Shown in pieces: positions 1 to 10,788 of a DNA stretch of 54,167 bases; positions within the stretch are counted from its first letter, which is position 1, and each line of letters opens with the position of its first letter. The stretch comes from an uncultured Deferribacteraceae bacterium (lineage in GTDB: Bacteria; Chrysiogenota; Deferribacteres; Deferribacterales; Mucispirillaceae). The position numbers and the translations under genes are program-made. The stretch is taken from positions 1 to 54,167 of the forward strand of contig CAMRDM010000002.1 of NCBI GenBank assembly GCA_947041225.1. The letters run 5' to 3'. The notes beneath the pieces are model-generated. The model saw only the letters and a program-made list of their open reading frames with translations. It made no database searches and was not told the DNA's origin.

Positions 1-541
1 ATCCACCATCACAAGATTTAGTATAGAACTCACTAGCTTTTTTATAATCGACTGGAACACCTTCGCCGTTATAATACATTAATCCAAAATTAAAACATCC
101 CTGTGCATATCCACCATCACAAGATTTAGTATAGAACTCACTAGCTTTTTTATAATCGACTGGTACGCCCTTGCCGTCATAATACACATATCCAAGACCA
201 TAACAACCTTCAGCAACTCCACCATCACACGCTTTTTTATATAGCCAGCTAGCTTTTTTATAATCGACTGGTACTCCTTCGCCGTTAGCATACATAACTC
301 CAAGATTATAACAACCTTTACTATTTCCACCATCACAAGATTTAGTATATAACTCACTAGCTTTTTTATAATCGACTGGTACTCCTTCACCGTTATAATA
401 CATTAATCCAAGATTAAAACATCCCTGTGCATATCCATCATCACATGCTTTATGAAGGTAACTTGATTTATTCGCACATGAAATTATAAACATAGATAAA
501 ATTGTGATGATAAATAAATTAATATTAAAAAATCTCATCAT
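1..541 (-). CDS. Sel1-repeat lipoprotein, C-terminus beyond left window edge (partial)
   Basis: Read from the reverse complement: MMRFFNINLFIITILSMFIISCANKSSYLHKACDDGYAQGCFNLGLMYYNGEGVPVDYKKASELYTKSCDGG..., open to position 1. Lipobox IISC; 36-aa Sel1 repeats. The listed 79..390 ORF is the wrong frame. Confidence 0.85.
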   Translation of the reverse strand, partial: MMRFFNINLFIITILSMFIISCANKSSYLHKACDDGYAQGCFNLGLMYYNGEGVPVDYKKASELYTKSCDGGNSKGCYNLGVMYANGEGVPVDYKKASWLYKKACDGGVAEGCYGLGYVYYDGKGVPVDYKKASEFYTKSCDGGYAQGCFNFGLMYYNGEGVPVDYKKASEFYTKSCDGG

Positions 542-624
542 TAAAATTCTCCTAAAAAATATTATGAAAAGTACGTTAATATAATGTAGCATAATTTAAT
601 AGCTAAGTTGATATATGTTGAAAA

Positions 625-1476
625 TTATTTTTTCATAGCCTTGTATATTATATTATATAATTTACAACCAGATACGCTTCCAAGATCACAACTTTTACTA
701 AACAGTATTAATGCTTCATAGCGATCCTCTGAAACATAATTTCCTTTAAAATACATATTCCCAAGAAGACTGCAACCTTGAGCATTATTACCATCACAAG
801 ATTTTTTATATAACTCACTAGCCTTTTTATAATCAATAGGTACACCGTCGCCACCATCATACATAATGCCAAGAGTAACACAGCTAAGTGCAAATCCATC
901 ATCACAAGATTTAACATATAGTTCGCTAGCTTTTTTATAATCTACTGGTACGCCTAAACCTTTATCGTGTATTAATCCAAGATGAAAACATCCCTGTGCA
1001 TATCCACCATCACAAGATTTAGTATATAGCTCACAAGCTTTTTTATAATCAACAGATATACCTACGCCTTGCTCATATATTACTCCAAGATTAGTACAAC
1101 TTTCAAGAATTCCACCGTCACAAGCTTTACCATATATCCGACTAGCTTTTTCCTTATCTACTGGTATGCTTATGCCTTTAGAATACATATATCCAAGATT
1201 GTAACAGCCTTCTGCATGTCCACCATCACAAGCCTTAGTAAGCAAATTGAATGCTTCACGATCATGATCATTTTCTTCTTCTACATCTACGATCTTATCT
1301 GCAAGATATAGTGCTGCTAAATCATAACACCCAGTAGGCTCTCCACCTGCACATAATTTACGTGCAATATTTGCCTCCTTTTCATACTGACTTAGAGGAG
1401 TTTTACCAGCACATGAAATTATAAACATAGATAAAATTGTGATGATAAATAAATTGATATTAAAAAATCTCATCAT
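625..1476 (-). CDS. Sel1-repeat lipoprotein
   Basis: ORF 625..1527; likely start at MMRFF (1476), with AGGAGAAT SD just upstream. Lipobox FIISCAG; repeated GCYNLGxMYxxGxGVxxDYKKAxELYxKxCDGG. Confidence 0.9.
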   Translation of the reverse strand: MMRFFNINLFIITILSMFIISCAGKTPLSQYEKEANIARKLCAGGEPTGCYDLAALYLADKIVDVEEENDHDREAFNLLTKACDGGHAEGCYNLGYMYSKGISIPVDKEKASRIYGKACDGGILESCTNLGVIYEQGVGISVDYKKACELYTKSCDGGYAQGCFHLGLIHDKGLGVPVDYKKASELYVKSCDDGFALSCVTLGIMYDGGDGVPIDYKKASELYKKSCDGNNAQGCSLLGNMYFKGNYVSEDRYEALILFSKSCDLGSVSGCKLYNIIYKAMKK

Positions 1477-1573
1477 TAAAATTCTCCTAAAAAATATTAT
1501 GAAAAGTACGTTAATATAATGTAGCATAATTTAATAGCTAAGTTGATATTAAAATTTTTGAACAAAAAAAATA

Positions 1574-1602
1574 GAGGGGTTTTAGAAATTAAAAACACCC
1601 TC
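1574..1602 (-). terminator. Probable intrinsic terminator after the 1667..2314 gene
   Basis: GAGGGTGTTTTTAATTTCTAAAACCCCTC hairpin on the minus strand followed by a T-rich tract. Confidence 0.5.
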
Positions 1603-1666
1603 TGATTATATTTATAAATAATTGATTTATGTTGAGAATTTGAACTTATGAGTTGCGATTATTTTC

Positions 1667-2314
1667 TCATTTCGTCGTATAATATTTTGTATGTATCACA
1701 ACCCATTTGTAGATAATTTTATAATTATCACAACCCATTTGATTACCAAGATCACAAGCTTTTTTTAATAGACTTAATGCTTTATCATATAATTCACTAG
1801 CTTTTTTATAATCGACTGGTACGCCTTCGCCATCCATATACATAACTCCAAGATTATAACAACCACTATAATTTCCACCATCACAAGCTTTACCATATAA
1901 TTCACTTGATTTTCTCTTATCTACTCGCACGCCTTCGCCGTTAGCATACATAACTCCAAGATTAAAACATCCCTGTGCATATCCACCATCACAAGATTTA
2001 GTATATAGCTCACAAGCTTTTTTATAATCTACAGGCACCCCTCTGCCAGTATCATACATAACTCCAAGATTATAACAACCTTTAGTATTTCCACCATCAC
2101 ACGCTTTGTTAAATAACTTAACTGCCTTTTTATAATCTTCTGGTACAACTTTGCCGTAATAATACATAAGTCCAAGTTCAAAACAACTCTCAGTATTGCC
2201 TTTCTCACACTCTTTACTATATTTATCAATTAACGCTTTATCATCTGCATAAGATATAGGTACACTCACTATACCTAAAAACATAAACATAATTGCAACT
2301 GTAAAAAATTTCAT
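1667..2314 (-). CDS. Sel1-repeat exported protein with altered C-terminus
   Basis: Signal peptide MKFFTVAIMFMFLGIVSVPISYADD and Sel1 repeats. C-terminal frameshift from a 32-bp tandem duplication (see findings). Confidence 0.85.
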   Translation of the reverse strand: MKFFTVAIMFMFLGIVSVPISYADDKALIDKYSKECEKGNTESCFELGLMYYYGKVVPEDYKKAVKLFNKACDGGNTKGCYNLGVMYDTGRGVPVDYKKACELYTKSCDGGYAQGCFNLGVMYANGEGVRVDKRKSSELYGKACDGGNYSGCYNLGVMYMDGEGVPVDYKKASELYDKALSLLKKACDLGNQMGCDNYKIIYKWVVIHTKYYTTK

Positions 2315-2364
2315 AGCCCTAAATTCCCCTCTAGTAAAGCTTTGCTAAAATAAAATAGTTAAAA

Positions 2365-3516
2365 TTATTTCTTCATTTCGTCTTTTATCATTTTATATAA
2401 ATCGCAACCTTTTACGTTACCAAGTTCACACCCTTTTTTAGCTAAACTTAATGCTTTATCGTAATCAACTGGGATATGTTCTTCACCAAGATAATACATA
2501 GCTCCAAGCATGCCACAACCAATAGCATTAGAACCATCACAAGCTTTACCATATAATTCACTAGCTTTTCTCTTATCTACTCGCACGCCTTCGCCGTTAT
2601 AATACATATATCCAAGCACGGTACAGCTATCAGTATTGCCACCATCACAAGCTTGGTTAAATAATACACTAGCTTTTTTATAGTCTACTGGTACGCCTTC
2701 GCCGTTATAATACATATATCCAAGACTATAACAACCATCTGCATCAGAACCATCACAAACTTTATCAAATAGCTCCATAGCTTTTTTATAATCTACTGGT
2801 ACACCATCGCTATTATAATACATTAATCCAAGATTGTAACAGCCAGCAACATGTCCACCAGCACACGCCTTGTTAAATAATTCACTAGCTTTCTTATAAT
2901 TTACTGGTACACCATCGCTATTATAATACATTAATCCAAGATTATGACAGCCCTCTGCATGTCCACCATCACACGCCTTGTTATAAAATTTACTAGCTTT
3001 TTTATAGTCTACTGGTACACCATCGCTATTATAATACATTAATCCAAGATTGTAACAGCCATCAGCCGAGCCACCTGTACAAGCTTTATCAAATAGCTCC
3101 ATAGCTTTTTTATAATCTACTGCCACGCCTCTGCCGTTAGCATATATAACACCAAGAGTAGAACAACCCTCAGCCACTCCACCATCACAAACTTTATCAA
3201 ATAGTTCCATAGCTTTTTTATAATCTACTGGTACACCTTCGCTGTTAGCATACATATATCCAAGATTATAACAACCACTATAATTTCCACCATCACAAGC
3301 TTTACCATATAATTCACTAGCTTTTTTATAATCTACTGGCACACCATCGCCCATATCATATATAACTCCAAGTTCAAAACAACTATCAGCATTTCCTTTC
3401 TCACACTCTTTACTATATCTCTCTACTAACGCTTTATAATCTGCATAAGATATAGGTACACTCACTATACCTAAAAACATAAATATCGACATAGCCATAA
3501 CTGTAAAAAATTTCAT
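2365..3516 (-). CDS. Sel1-repeat exported protein (about 9 repeats)
   Basis: Signal peptide, then regular 36-aa repeats (CDGGxxxGCYNLGLMYYNSDGVPVDYKKA). Confidence 0.9.
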   Translation of the reverse strand: MKFFTVMAMSIFMFLGIVSVPISYADYKALVERYSKECEKGNADSCFELGVIYDMGDGVPVDYKKASELYGKACDGGNYSGCYNLGYMYANSEGVPVDYKKAMELFDKVCDGGVAEGCSTLGVIYANGRGVAVDYKKAMELFDKACTGGSADGCYNLGLMYYNSDGVPVDYKKASKFYNKACDGGHAEGCHNLGLMYYNSDGVPVNYKKASELFNKACAGGHVAGCYNLGLMYYNSDGVPVDYKKAMELFDKVCDGSDADGCYSLGYMYYNGEGVPVDYKKASVLFNQACDGGNTDSCTVLGYMYYNGEGVRVDKRKASELYGKACDGSNAIGCGMLGAMYYLGEEHIPVDYDKALSLAKKGCELGNVKGCDLYKMIKDEMKK

Positions 3517-3562
3517 AACCTTAAATTCTCCTATAGTAAAATTTCAAACTGAATATTCAAAA

Positions 3563-4402
3563 CTATTTTCTTTTATTTCTATTTATTTTTTTATAGAGTC
3601 TACAACCATCTCTATCCCCTAGATCACAGCTTTTGTCGATGAGATTTAATGCCTTATCATAATCTAAAGGCAGGTGCTTGCCTTTGTAATATAGGTATCC
3701 AAGACTATAGCAACCTTTAGCGTCTGAATCATCACAAGCGTTCTTAAGTAACTCAACTGCTTTTTTTAAATCTACTGGTACACCTTTGCCATCAAGATAC
3801 ATAATTCCAAGATTATGACAGCTCGTAATAACTCCATCATTACAAGCTTTTTTAAATAGTTCAAAAGCTTTTTTATAATCTATAGACGAACCTCTGCCGA
3901 AATAATAGCTATTGCCAAGATTATAACACCCACCCGCATAATCTCCAGTACATGCTATCGTATATAGTTCAAAAGCTTTTTTGTAACTAGCCTCTGCTAC
4001 ATCGCCATTATCATATATAACTCCAAGAGAAGTACAACTTTCAAAATCTCCACCATCACAAGCTTTCTCATATTTAGCGACTATTTTGTTTGATATACTT
4101 AATATTTTATCATAACTTGTTGTTCTGTCTTTGCCTTCCATATACATAGTTACAAAATTTATACAGCCATTTGTATCCCCATCATTACAAGCTTTATCAT
4201 AAAATTCGCTAGCTTTATTATAATCAACTGGTACACCGTTTCCGTTATAATAAATATCACCAAGATTAGTACAACGTTCAGCATTTCCTTTCTCACACTC
4301 TTTACTATATCTCTCTACTAACGCTTTATCATCTGCATAAGATATAGATACACTCACTATACCTAAAAACATAAATATCGACATAATTGTAAAAAAATTC
4401 AT
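3563..4402 (-). CDS. Sel1-repeat exported protein, divergent repeats
   Basis: Signal peptide MNFFTIMSIFMFLGIVSVSISYADD and Sel1 repeats. Confidence 0.9.
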   Translation of the reverse strand: MNFFTIMSIFMFLGIVSVSISYADDKALVERYSKECEKGNAERCTNLGDIYYNGNGVPVDYNKASEFYDKACNDGDTNGCINFVTMYMEGKDRTTSYDKILSISNKIVAKYEKACDGGDFESCTSLGVIYDNGDVAEASYKKAFELYTIACTGDYAGGCYNLGNSYYFGRGSSIDYKKAFELFKKACNDGVITSCHNLGIMYLDGKGVPVDLKKAVELLKNACDDSDAKGCYSLGYLYYKGKHLPLDYDKALNLIDKSCDLGDRDGCRLYKKINRNKRK

Positions 4403-4424
4403 AGTCCTAATTCTCCATTTTTTA

Positions 4425-5051
4425 TTAAAACTTTACACCAACTTCTGTTACAACCATAAAAGTATTTGTTTGTCCATAAAGATTTTGCTCATACGATAAA
4501 CCGAACATAAACTTTTTATAATTTGCTCTTAAACCAATTACACCATAAACATCAAAACCTACAGGTTGAGTTGAGTACTCTTGCTCAACAACCTGAGAAA
4601 GAACGCCTAATATCAAAAAGCCTACACCTATTTTTGGCATAATGCTCCATGATTTATTTATCTCTATATACGGTTGAGCTAAAACAGTGTATTTAAAATT
4701 CAAACTTCTATACTCTGCCTGTATATAATCTATCCCTGCCTCCATAGCAAAATACTTGTTTACCTGCCAACCACCAAGTAGATTAATTGCAAAACCATTA
4801 ACGTAATCTCTATTTTTCATATTAAGACAATTATAATCAAGAATAGAGTTATAACAAGTATATCCTCCTCCACCCATCAGATAAAAAAAACTTACTTTCT
4901 GTTTTTCAGTTTCTAACGCTCTCAGTTTCTTTATCTGTATAACCTCTTCTTGACTAGGTTCTTTTTCACTTATACTCTCATCTGCTAATACAACTGTACT
5001 TGTTAGAAAAGAAAAAAATAAAACAAGTAAGCATAATCTGTAAAACATCAT
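4425..5051 (-). CDS. Outer-membrane beta-barrel-like protein
   Basis: Signal peptide; alternating strands (FFYLMGGGGYTCYN..., GWQVNKYFAMEAGIDYIQAEYR..., GLRANYKKFMFGLSYEQNLYGQTNTFMVVTEVGVKF); terminal aromatic F. Confidence 0.6.
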   Translation of the reverse strand: MMFYRLCLLVLFFSFLTSTVVLADESISEKEPSQEEVIQIKKLRALETEKQKVSFFYLMGGGGYTCYNSILDYNCLNMKNRDYVNGFAINLLGGWQVNKYFAMEAGIDYIQAEYRSLNFKYTVLAQPYIEINKSWSIMPKIGVGFLILGVLSQVVEQEYSTQPVGFDVYGVIGLRANYKKFMFGLSYEQNLYGQTNTFMVVTEVGVKF

Positions 5052-5134
5052 CTTATCTCTCCTTTTTCTAAAAACCCTATTATATTTTATTAATCAAAAC
5101 TATCTTCTCACTACTCTTTCCTACTAAAATATAT

Positions 5135-6214
5135 CTAATTCATATCCGTAATTTTCTCATATTTTGAACAGTATGTTTTAGAATTATTTGAACATAATTT
5201 ATTGTAAACTGAATTGAAGTTGTGGCAAGCAGAGTCGTTATTTCCTGCACATGCTTGTCTGTATAAGAACAACGCTTTATCGTAATCCTTAACTACACCC
5301 TCTCCTTGCAAATACATATTGCCTAAATTATAACAACCATCTATATGTCCACCTGAACAAACTTTTTCATATATTTTACTCGCTTCAACTTTATCTTTTT
5401 TAACTCCGAAACCTTCATCATACATAACTCCAAGATTGAAGCAACTACCTATTCCACCTCTTTCACAAGCATCTCTATATATACTAACAGCCTCTTTAAG
5501 GTCTTGAGTAACTCCTAAACCGTACTGATACATATATCCTAGATTTGAGCATCCTTTTATTGATCCGTTTTCACAAGCCTCTCTAAACAGTGATAACGCT
5601 TTAACATTATTTTGCTCCACCCCTTGTCCTCCGTGCAAAACTCGTCCTAGATTGCTACACGCATCTACATCTCCATCGTAGCATTTATCCAAAAATGTTA
5701 CAGCTATCTTATCGTATTTTCCAGCATATCTAGAACTTGCTGCAAATAAATCTTTAAGCCTTGTACAAGCATCATCAACACCTTCGTCACAAGCGATATC
5801 ATACATGTAGCCTGCTTCTATATAATCTACAGGTACGCCTTCGCCAGTTGCATACATATCTCCAAGCTCGTTACATGCTTCTATATCGCCATCATCACAT
5901 GCTTTGCCATATAGCTGATTAGCTTTTTTGTAATCTACTGACACGCCTCTGCCGTAATAATATATAACACCAAGATTATAACAGCCTCTAGCATTTCCTT
6001 CATCACAAGCTTTGCTATATAGTTCACTAGCTTTTTTGTAATCTATTGATACTCCCTTGCCCGTTGCATACATATCTCCAAGCTCGTTACATGCTTCAAT
6101 ATTGCCATCATCACATGCTACTGCATACCTTTCTGCTATCTTTGTAGCATCTGTAAAATTTAAATAAATCAGTACTGCGCCTAATAAACAAAAAATAGCA
6201 ATAAGAACCTTCAT
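5135..6214 (-). CDS. Sel1-repeat exported/membrane-anchored protein
   Basis: N-terminal hydrophobic segment MKVLIAIFCLLGAVLIYLNF, then about 8 Sel1 repeats. Confidence 0.9.
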   Translation of the reverse strand: MKVLIAIFCLLGAVLIYLNFTDATKIAERYAVACDDGNIEACNELGDMYATGKGVSIDYKKASELYSKACDEGNARGCYNLGVIYYYGRGVSVDYKKANQLYGKACDDGDIEACNELGDMYATGEGVPVDYIEAGYMYDIACDEGVDDACTRLKDLFAASSRYAGKYDKIAVTFLDKCYDGDVDACSNLGRVLHGGQGVEQNNVKALSLFREACENGSIKGCSNLGYMYQYGLGVTQDLKEAVSIYRDACERGGIGSCFNLGVMYDEGFGVKKDKVEASKIYEKVCSGGHIDGCYNLGNMYLQGEGVVKDYDKALFLYRQACAGNNDSACHNFNSVYNKLCSNNSKTYCSKYEKITDMN

Positions 6215-6236
6215 TAAACACCCCTTAGTAAAACAA

Positions 6237-6857
6237 TCATATATTCTCTATTAACTTACTTGATGTGATCTTAGTTATATGAACATCACTGTTATGAACG
6301 CTCTTACTACTAGTAGTAGTTTGATTTCTATATCTAATGTACTCAAAACTATTATACTTACTATTTATCTTAGATATCCAAGCGATTTCATTATCTAAAT
6401 TACTGTGATCTGAAAGGCTGAAACATAGTATCAAATTTTCGCACCTATCATTAAATAATTTCTCGTCTTTCAACTCCACAAGAGTATCAAGCATTGCTTC
6501 AATTAATAACTGTTTAACCTTTGCAAACTTATCGCTATCTACCAATAACATATTCTCAAACAGCATTATATTCATAGTTTGTAAATTAGTCGTATCAAAT
6601 GATCCATCCCAATCACTCGTATTCCACTTACAATGTAATGACTTTATCTCATCTTGATTGTCGCCAATGAATTCTTCTAAATTAGATGACGTATTATACA
6701 CAATAGATATACTACCTATCCCCTCATCTGATAAGATCCCATATCCACTCAATTTTTCCCCGCTAAGTGATAAATATGTTGCTGTGATTTCACTTTTTAA
6801 TAACATCTTGAACTCTAAAATTTTTTCATTTTTCATAGCTATTTCTACCTTGAACAA
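6237..6857 (-). CDS. Cytoplasmic protein, possibly DUF4303/immunity-like
   Basis: 206-aa intact ORF with no signal peptide; LILCFSLSDHSNLDNEIAWISKIN segment resembles DUF4303-type proteins by eye only. Confidence 0.35.
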   Translation of the reverse strand: MFKVEIAMKNEKILEFKMLLKSEITATYLSLSGEKLSGYGILSDEGIGSISIVYNTSSNLEEFIGDNQDEIKSLHCKWNTSDWDGSFDTTNLQTMNIMLFENMLLVDSDKFAKVKQLLIEAMLDTLVELKDEKLFNDRCENLILCFSLSDHSNLDNEIAWISKINSKYNSFEYIRYRNQTTTSSKSVHNSDVHITKITSSKLIENI

Positions 6858-6987
6858 GATTTCTCAGAAATAGTAAAATGTATCTTGTTATAATTTTTAT
6901 TAAAACCAATATAACCTTATAGCTTAGGGCTAGTATAACTTATTTAGTAAATTATATTCTCAAACCTCTCAATGATCTCAAAGAACG

Positions 6988-7290
6988 TTATATGCCTAGT
7001 AAATTGAATACCTTATTCGCACTGTTCAACATCTCTAAAGATACACAACCTTCAGAGCTACCTCCATCACAAGCCTTTTTATAAAACTCTTTAGCTTTAC
7101 TTTCATCTTGCTTAACACCATCTCCACTTGCATACATTAAACCAAGCTTATAACAGCTTTTTGCGTTTTTATCCTTACACTCTTCACTATACTTAATAGC
7201 CTCTTTTTTATCTTCTGCGTACGATACAGAAACAGTAACCAACTCCATAAACATAAACATAAATACAAACAAAATCGTTAAAAATTTCAT
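6988..7290 (-). CDS. Short Sel1-repeat exported protein
   Basis: Signal peptide and about 2 Sel1 repeats (SCYKLGLMYASGDGVKQDESKAKEFYKKACDGGSSEGC). Confidence 0.8.
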   Translation of the reverse strand: MKFLTILFVFMFMFMELVTVSVSYAEDKKEAIKYSEECKDKNAKSCYKLGLMYASGDGVKQDESKAKEFYKKACDGGSSEGCVSLEMLNSANKVFNLLGI

Positions 7291-7478
7291 CGCTAAATCC
7301 TCCTCTATAAATTTATAATAAATTATTATATACGAGATGACATAAATTAAAAAGCTAAAAATTGTATTTTAGATAATTAGAAAATAGAGAAACAGATCCT
7401 TTCTACATAGAAAATAAGTACCCAATTATATATTATAAAAATCGAAAAAGTAGTTAAAAAAATATTGTATAAATAAAA

Positions 7479-7510
7479 AACCCTTTACATTAACTTTAAT
7501 ATAAAGGGTT
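7479..7510 (-). terminator. Intrinsic terminator of the sulfatase gene
   Basis: AACCCTTTA...TAAAGGGTT inverted repeat followed on the minus strand by TTTTTTATTTAT. Confidence 0.65.
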
Positions 7511-7555
7511 CATTAATTAATCGATTTGACAAAATATTATAATCTTTCCATACGA

Positions 7556-9409
7556 CTACTTATTAAACTTAGATACAATAAATTGATAGTAAGCTTTAAG
7601 GTAGTTCTGTAATCCATCAAGTCTAGCAGTAGAACTATCTTTTAAATCAGTATTAATTATCTTATCAAAACTCATAGATGTATTTCCATCACCTGTAATC
7701 ATCGTAACGTAATCACCGTTAAAAATCATTGCTAACGAACTCTCATCTTTACAAAATAACGATCCTTTTTTTGACACATTATCAAACTTTGCAATATCAT
7801 ATAATGTTTGAGACATATCTAAATGACTTGTAACATGATCTATATCAATGGTTTTCTCAATTTTTGGAGAGTATATCATTAACGGTATCAAGTAGTCGTA
7901 CGGATACGCAGCTGTAGTGCCAAGAGCCACACTATGATCGGATGCAATAATGAAAACTGTATTATCAAAATATGGCTTATCTTTGATTGAATTCATAAAC
8001 TCACCTATCGCCCAATCTGTATATATAACCGAATTCTTAAATTGTGCCTCTGCACTAGATTTTGGATCAAATCTATTGAACTCTGACGGTAACTGCTGAA
8101 ATGGTGGATGTGTTGTAGCTAAAAAAGTAAACGCTAAAAATGGATCACTATTTTTACTGCTAAGCTCATCTAGTTTCCCCGATAAAAACATTAATGTTTC
8201 ATAATCCCAACCAAAATATGCTCCATCTTCATCTTCATAATCTAACAGCATAGGCATATCCTCTTGTCCATAATACTCTTGAAAACCTAAACTTTTTGAT
8301 ATAGAGTCTATATAATATGATCTTCTTTTAGCACTCTGGACAAGTAGAGTATTATAACCGTTCTCTACAAAAACTTGTCCGATATTTCCAGTAATATAAG
8401 ACTCCAATCCAAACCCTATCGCTGGAAGAGAATTTATCGGAGGGATACCTGTCATTACCGCCTGTAAAGATTCAATAGATCTTCTGTTAGGTGAGTAATG
8501 ATTATTAAACTTAATACTCTTTAATGATAAATTATCAATGTTTTTTGTTATACCTAAATTATTGTTACTAAAAGAATCTATTAAGGGTGATGGTATCCCC
8601 TCAAGCATAATAAAAATAATATTTGTACCTTTCTTAGATACCTTCTCCATAATATTACTATTACATTGATCTCTACCTAGAGTAAAATTATCTATTATCT
8701 CTTCTGCTGTTGCATTATCAAAAAAATTAAACTTTGATAGATCTATAAGTCCATCATCGCTATACTTAACCATCGAGAATACACCATTAAGTTTCAGATT
8801 GCCTAACGTTGTATCTTTGTCAAACGCATCAATAATATTAATCGGTTTGAAATCTAGGTTACCTCTAATAGGTATATATAATAAAGGTATAATAGTAATA
8901 AATATTAGAATATTAAATGGCATAAATTTTAAATCTGGTTTTAATTTTATATTTACAAATTTATTAAAGAAATAACCTAACACAATACACGCTATAGTTA
9001 ATATAATAATTGGAAAAATATACGATGGCATAATATCAAGAATATAACCTAAATCATTGGAAAGCAGAAAGAAATCATTTGTGATATGTCTACCTCTTTC
9101 TATATAAAAACTCACATCTGATCCTGTTGCAATTACTATCAAAACATATTCTATAAATACGCACCATAACAGTATCTTATGGAAAATCATATTTTTAATC
9201 GGTAGAAGCAAGAGAACAATCCATGGAGAGAATAACGTTAGAAAAATAGATAAATCAAAACGTAATCCACCTATAAACGTTGATACTATATCCCCTGTAG
9301 AATATTTTGAAAACGTATCAAAATTAATAATATATAACGTCGCTCTTGCAACTGTAAATATGAGCAACCCTATAAGAATAACAATTAAAACTTTTAAGTA
9401 TCTATTCAC
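7556..9409 (-). CDS. LTA synthase-type membrane sulfatase / phosphoglycerol or phosphoethanolamine transferase
   Basis: Five N-terminal TM segments, then alkaline-phosphatase-fold motifs: NIIFIMLEGIPSP, NHYSPNRRSIESLQAVMTG, FLATTHPPF, FIIASDHS. Confidence 0.85.
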   Translation of the reverse strand: MNRYLKVLIVILIGLLIFTVARATLYIINFDTFSKYSTGDIVSTFIGGLRFDLSIFLTLFSPWIVLLLLPIKNMIFHKILLWCVFIEYVLIVIATGSDVSFYIERGRHITNDFFLLSNDLGYILDIMPSYIFPIIILTIACIVLGYFFNKFVNIKLKPDLKFMPFNILIFITIIPLLYIPIRGNLDFKPINIIDAFDKDTTLGNLKLNGVFSMVKYSDDGLIDLSKFNFFDNATAEEIIDNFTLGRDQCNSNIMEKVSKKGTNIIFIMLEGIPSPLIDSFSNNNLGITKNIDNLSLKSIKFNNHYSPNRRSIESLQAVMTGIPPINSLPAIGFGLESYITGNIGQVFVENGYNTLLVQSAKRRSYYIDSISKSLGFQEYYGQEDMPMLLDYEDEDGAYFGWDYETLMFLSGKLDELSSKNSDPFLAFTFLATTHPPFQQLPSEFNRFDPKSSAEAQFKNSVIYTDWAIGEFMNSIKDKPYFDNTVFIIASDHSVALGTTAAYPYDYLIPLMIYSPKIEKTIDIDHVTSHLDMSQTLYDIAKFDNVSKKGSLFCKDESSLAMIFNGDYVTMITGDGNTSMSFDKIINTDLKDSSTARLDGLQNYLKAYYQFIVSKFNK

Positions 9410-9605
9410 CTATTCTCTCCTAATAAATTAATTGCTTTATCTAACTACTAAACTTTTGTAAGTAGTATACATACATTTATATAATATTATAACAGCTTAC
9501 AGCATTGAACTATCGCAAGTTTTACTAGATTTGTAAAGAGATTTTTAGCAAAGATTATTTATTTATCTTGCAGTATGATACGTTATAGAGATCTCAACCG
9601 TTATT

Positions 9606-9940
9606 ATGTTGGTACTCATACCTGCCTTAACTGATTGCACAACATTCTCTATTGATGCTAAATATTACCTCGATATCTCGGTTAAATCTGTTGATGATAT
9701 CAAGGTGTCGTTTGATAAGGTAAAATCAAGAATAGGTAATTCTGGATATGTTAAGACTACAAATGAATGTAAGTTTTATCTGGATGAAGATATACTTGCT
9801 AAAGAAAAGGCACAACGATCTAGTTTCCTGTTAATGAGAAGGATTATGCAAATATCCTAAATGATCTAACTGGACGGTTATATATAATCACAGAACCAAA
9901 TAAATATCTCAAAGTTATACGGTACTGTTCTGATCCTTAG
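9606..9940 (+). pseudogene. Probable frameshifted small lipoprotein gene remnant
   Basis: MLVLIPALTDCTTFSID... stops at 9860; a second frame continues ...EKDYANILNDLTGRLYIITEPNKYLKVIRYCSDP* to 9940. Confidence 0.45.
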
Positions 9941-10058
9941 TAATTTTTACTAGCACTAATATCATGGTGGGGTAGATTAATCTCTATCCAACCTTCTGAA
10001 ACTTCTAACTATATTTATAAAAACAGTACACCTTCAAAATCTCAACTACTACTACCTA

Positions 10059-10694
10059 CTACTTACTATTTTTGTGATCTAACAGAACTTCATAAAGATC
10101 ACAACCAGTATTACTTCCCATCTCACAACCATCTTTTGAGAAAATTAATCCTTTCTCTATATCCATCGGAACGCCTTTATTATTACTATAAATTAATGCA
10201 ATAGCTGTGCAACCCTGAGCTTCGCCACCGTTACAAGCTTTCTCATAAAACTCTAGAGCCTTTATATAATCTATAGGAAAATGATCGCCTCGCTTATAGA
10301 GATCACCTAGATATGCACAACCTAAAGCGTATCCACTATCACAAGCTTTACTATATGCTAGCATACCCTTTTTATAATCGGCTTCTACATATTCAGCACG
10401 ATCATACATATGACCAGCACCGATACACGCATCAATAACTCCACCTTCACACGCTTTGTTGTAAAGTTCAGCTCCTTTTTCATAATCCTGATTTACGCCT
10501 TGACCATTATTATACATACCACCAAGACTGTAACAACTCTCAAAATTGTCTGCCTTGCACTCTTTATTATATTTCCTAAACAACTCTTTATGCTGTTTTT
10601 TAATCAACTTCTCATCATCTGCATGCAATACAGAAACATTAACTAATCCAAAAAACATAAACGTAATCATAAAAACAACTGTAAAAAAATTCAT
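10059..10694 (-). CDS. Sel1-repeat exported protein
   Basis: Signal peptide and Sel1 repeats. Confidence 0.9.
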   Translation of the reverse strand: MNFFTVVFMITFMFFGLVNVSVLHADDEKLIKKQHKELFRKYNKECKADNFESCYSLGGMYNNGQGVNQDYEKGAELYNKACEGGVIDACIGAGHMYDRAEYVEADYKKGMLAYSKACDSGYALGCAYLGDLYKRGDHFPIDYIKALEFYEKACNGGEAQGCTAIALIYSNNKGVPMDIEKGLIFSKDGCEMGSNTGCDLYEVLLDHKNSK

Positions 10695-10788
10695 CTATAA
10701 AAGCCTCACTATTAAAAAAATATTATATATAAATATATCTTATAATATAATTCAGAAAGTTGAAACCAATATTTTAAATGTAAAAAAA

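Noticed and set aside
79-390. ORFs 79..390, 708..917 and 2029..2229 on the minus strand
   Set aside because: Out-of-frame readings of the 108-bp Sel1 repeats; repeat periodicity keeps shifted frames open.
1069-1311. Plus-strand ORFs opposite Sel1 genes (1069..1311, 6658..6873, 10410..10646, 10546..10827)
   Set aside because: Antisense to well-supported coding frames, no SD, hydrophobic composition expected from the complementary AT-rich codons.
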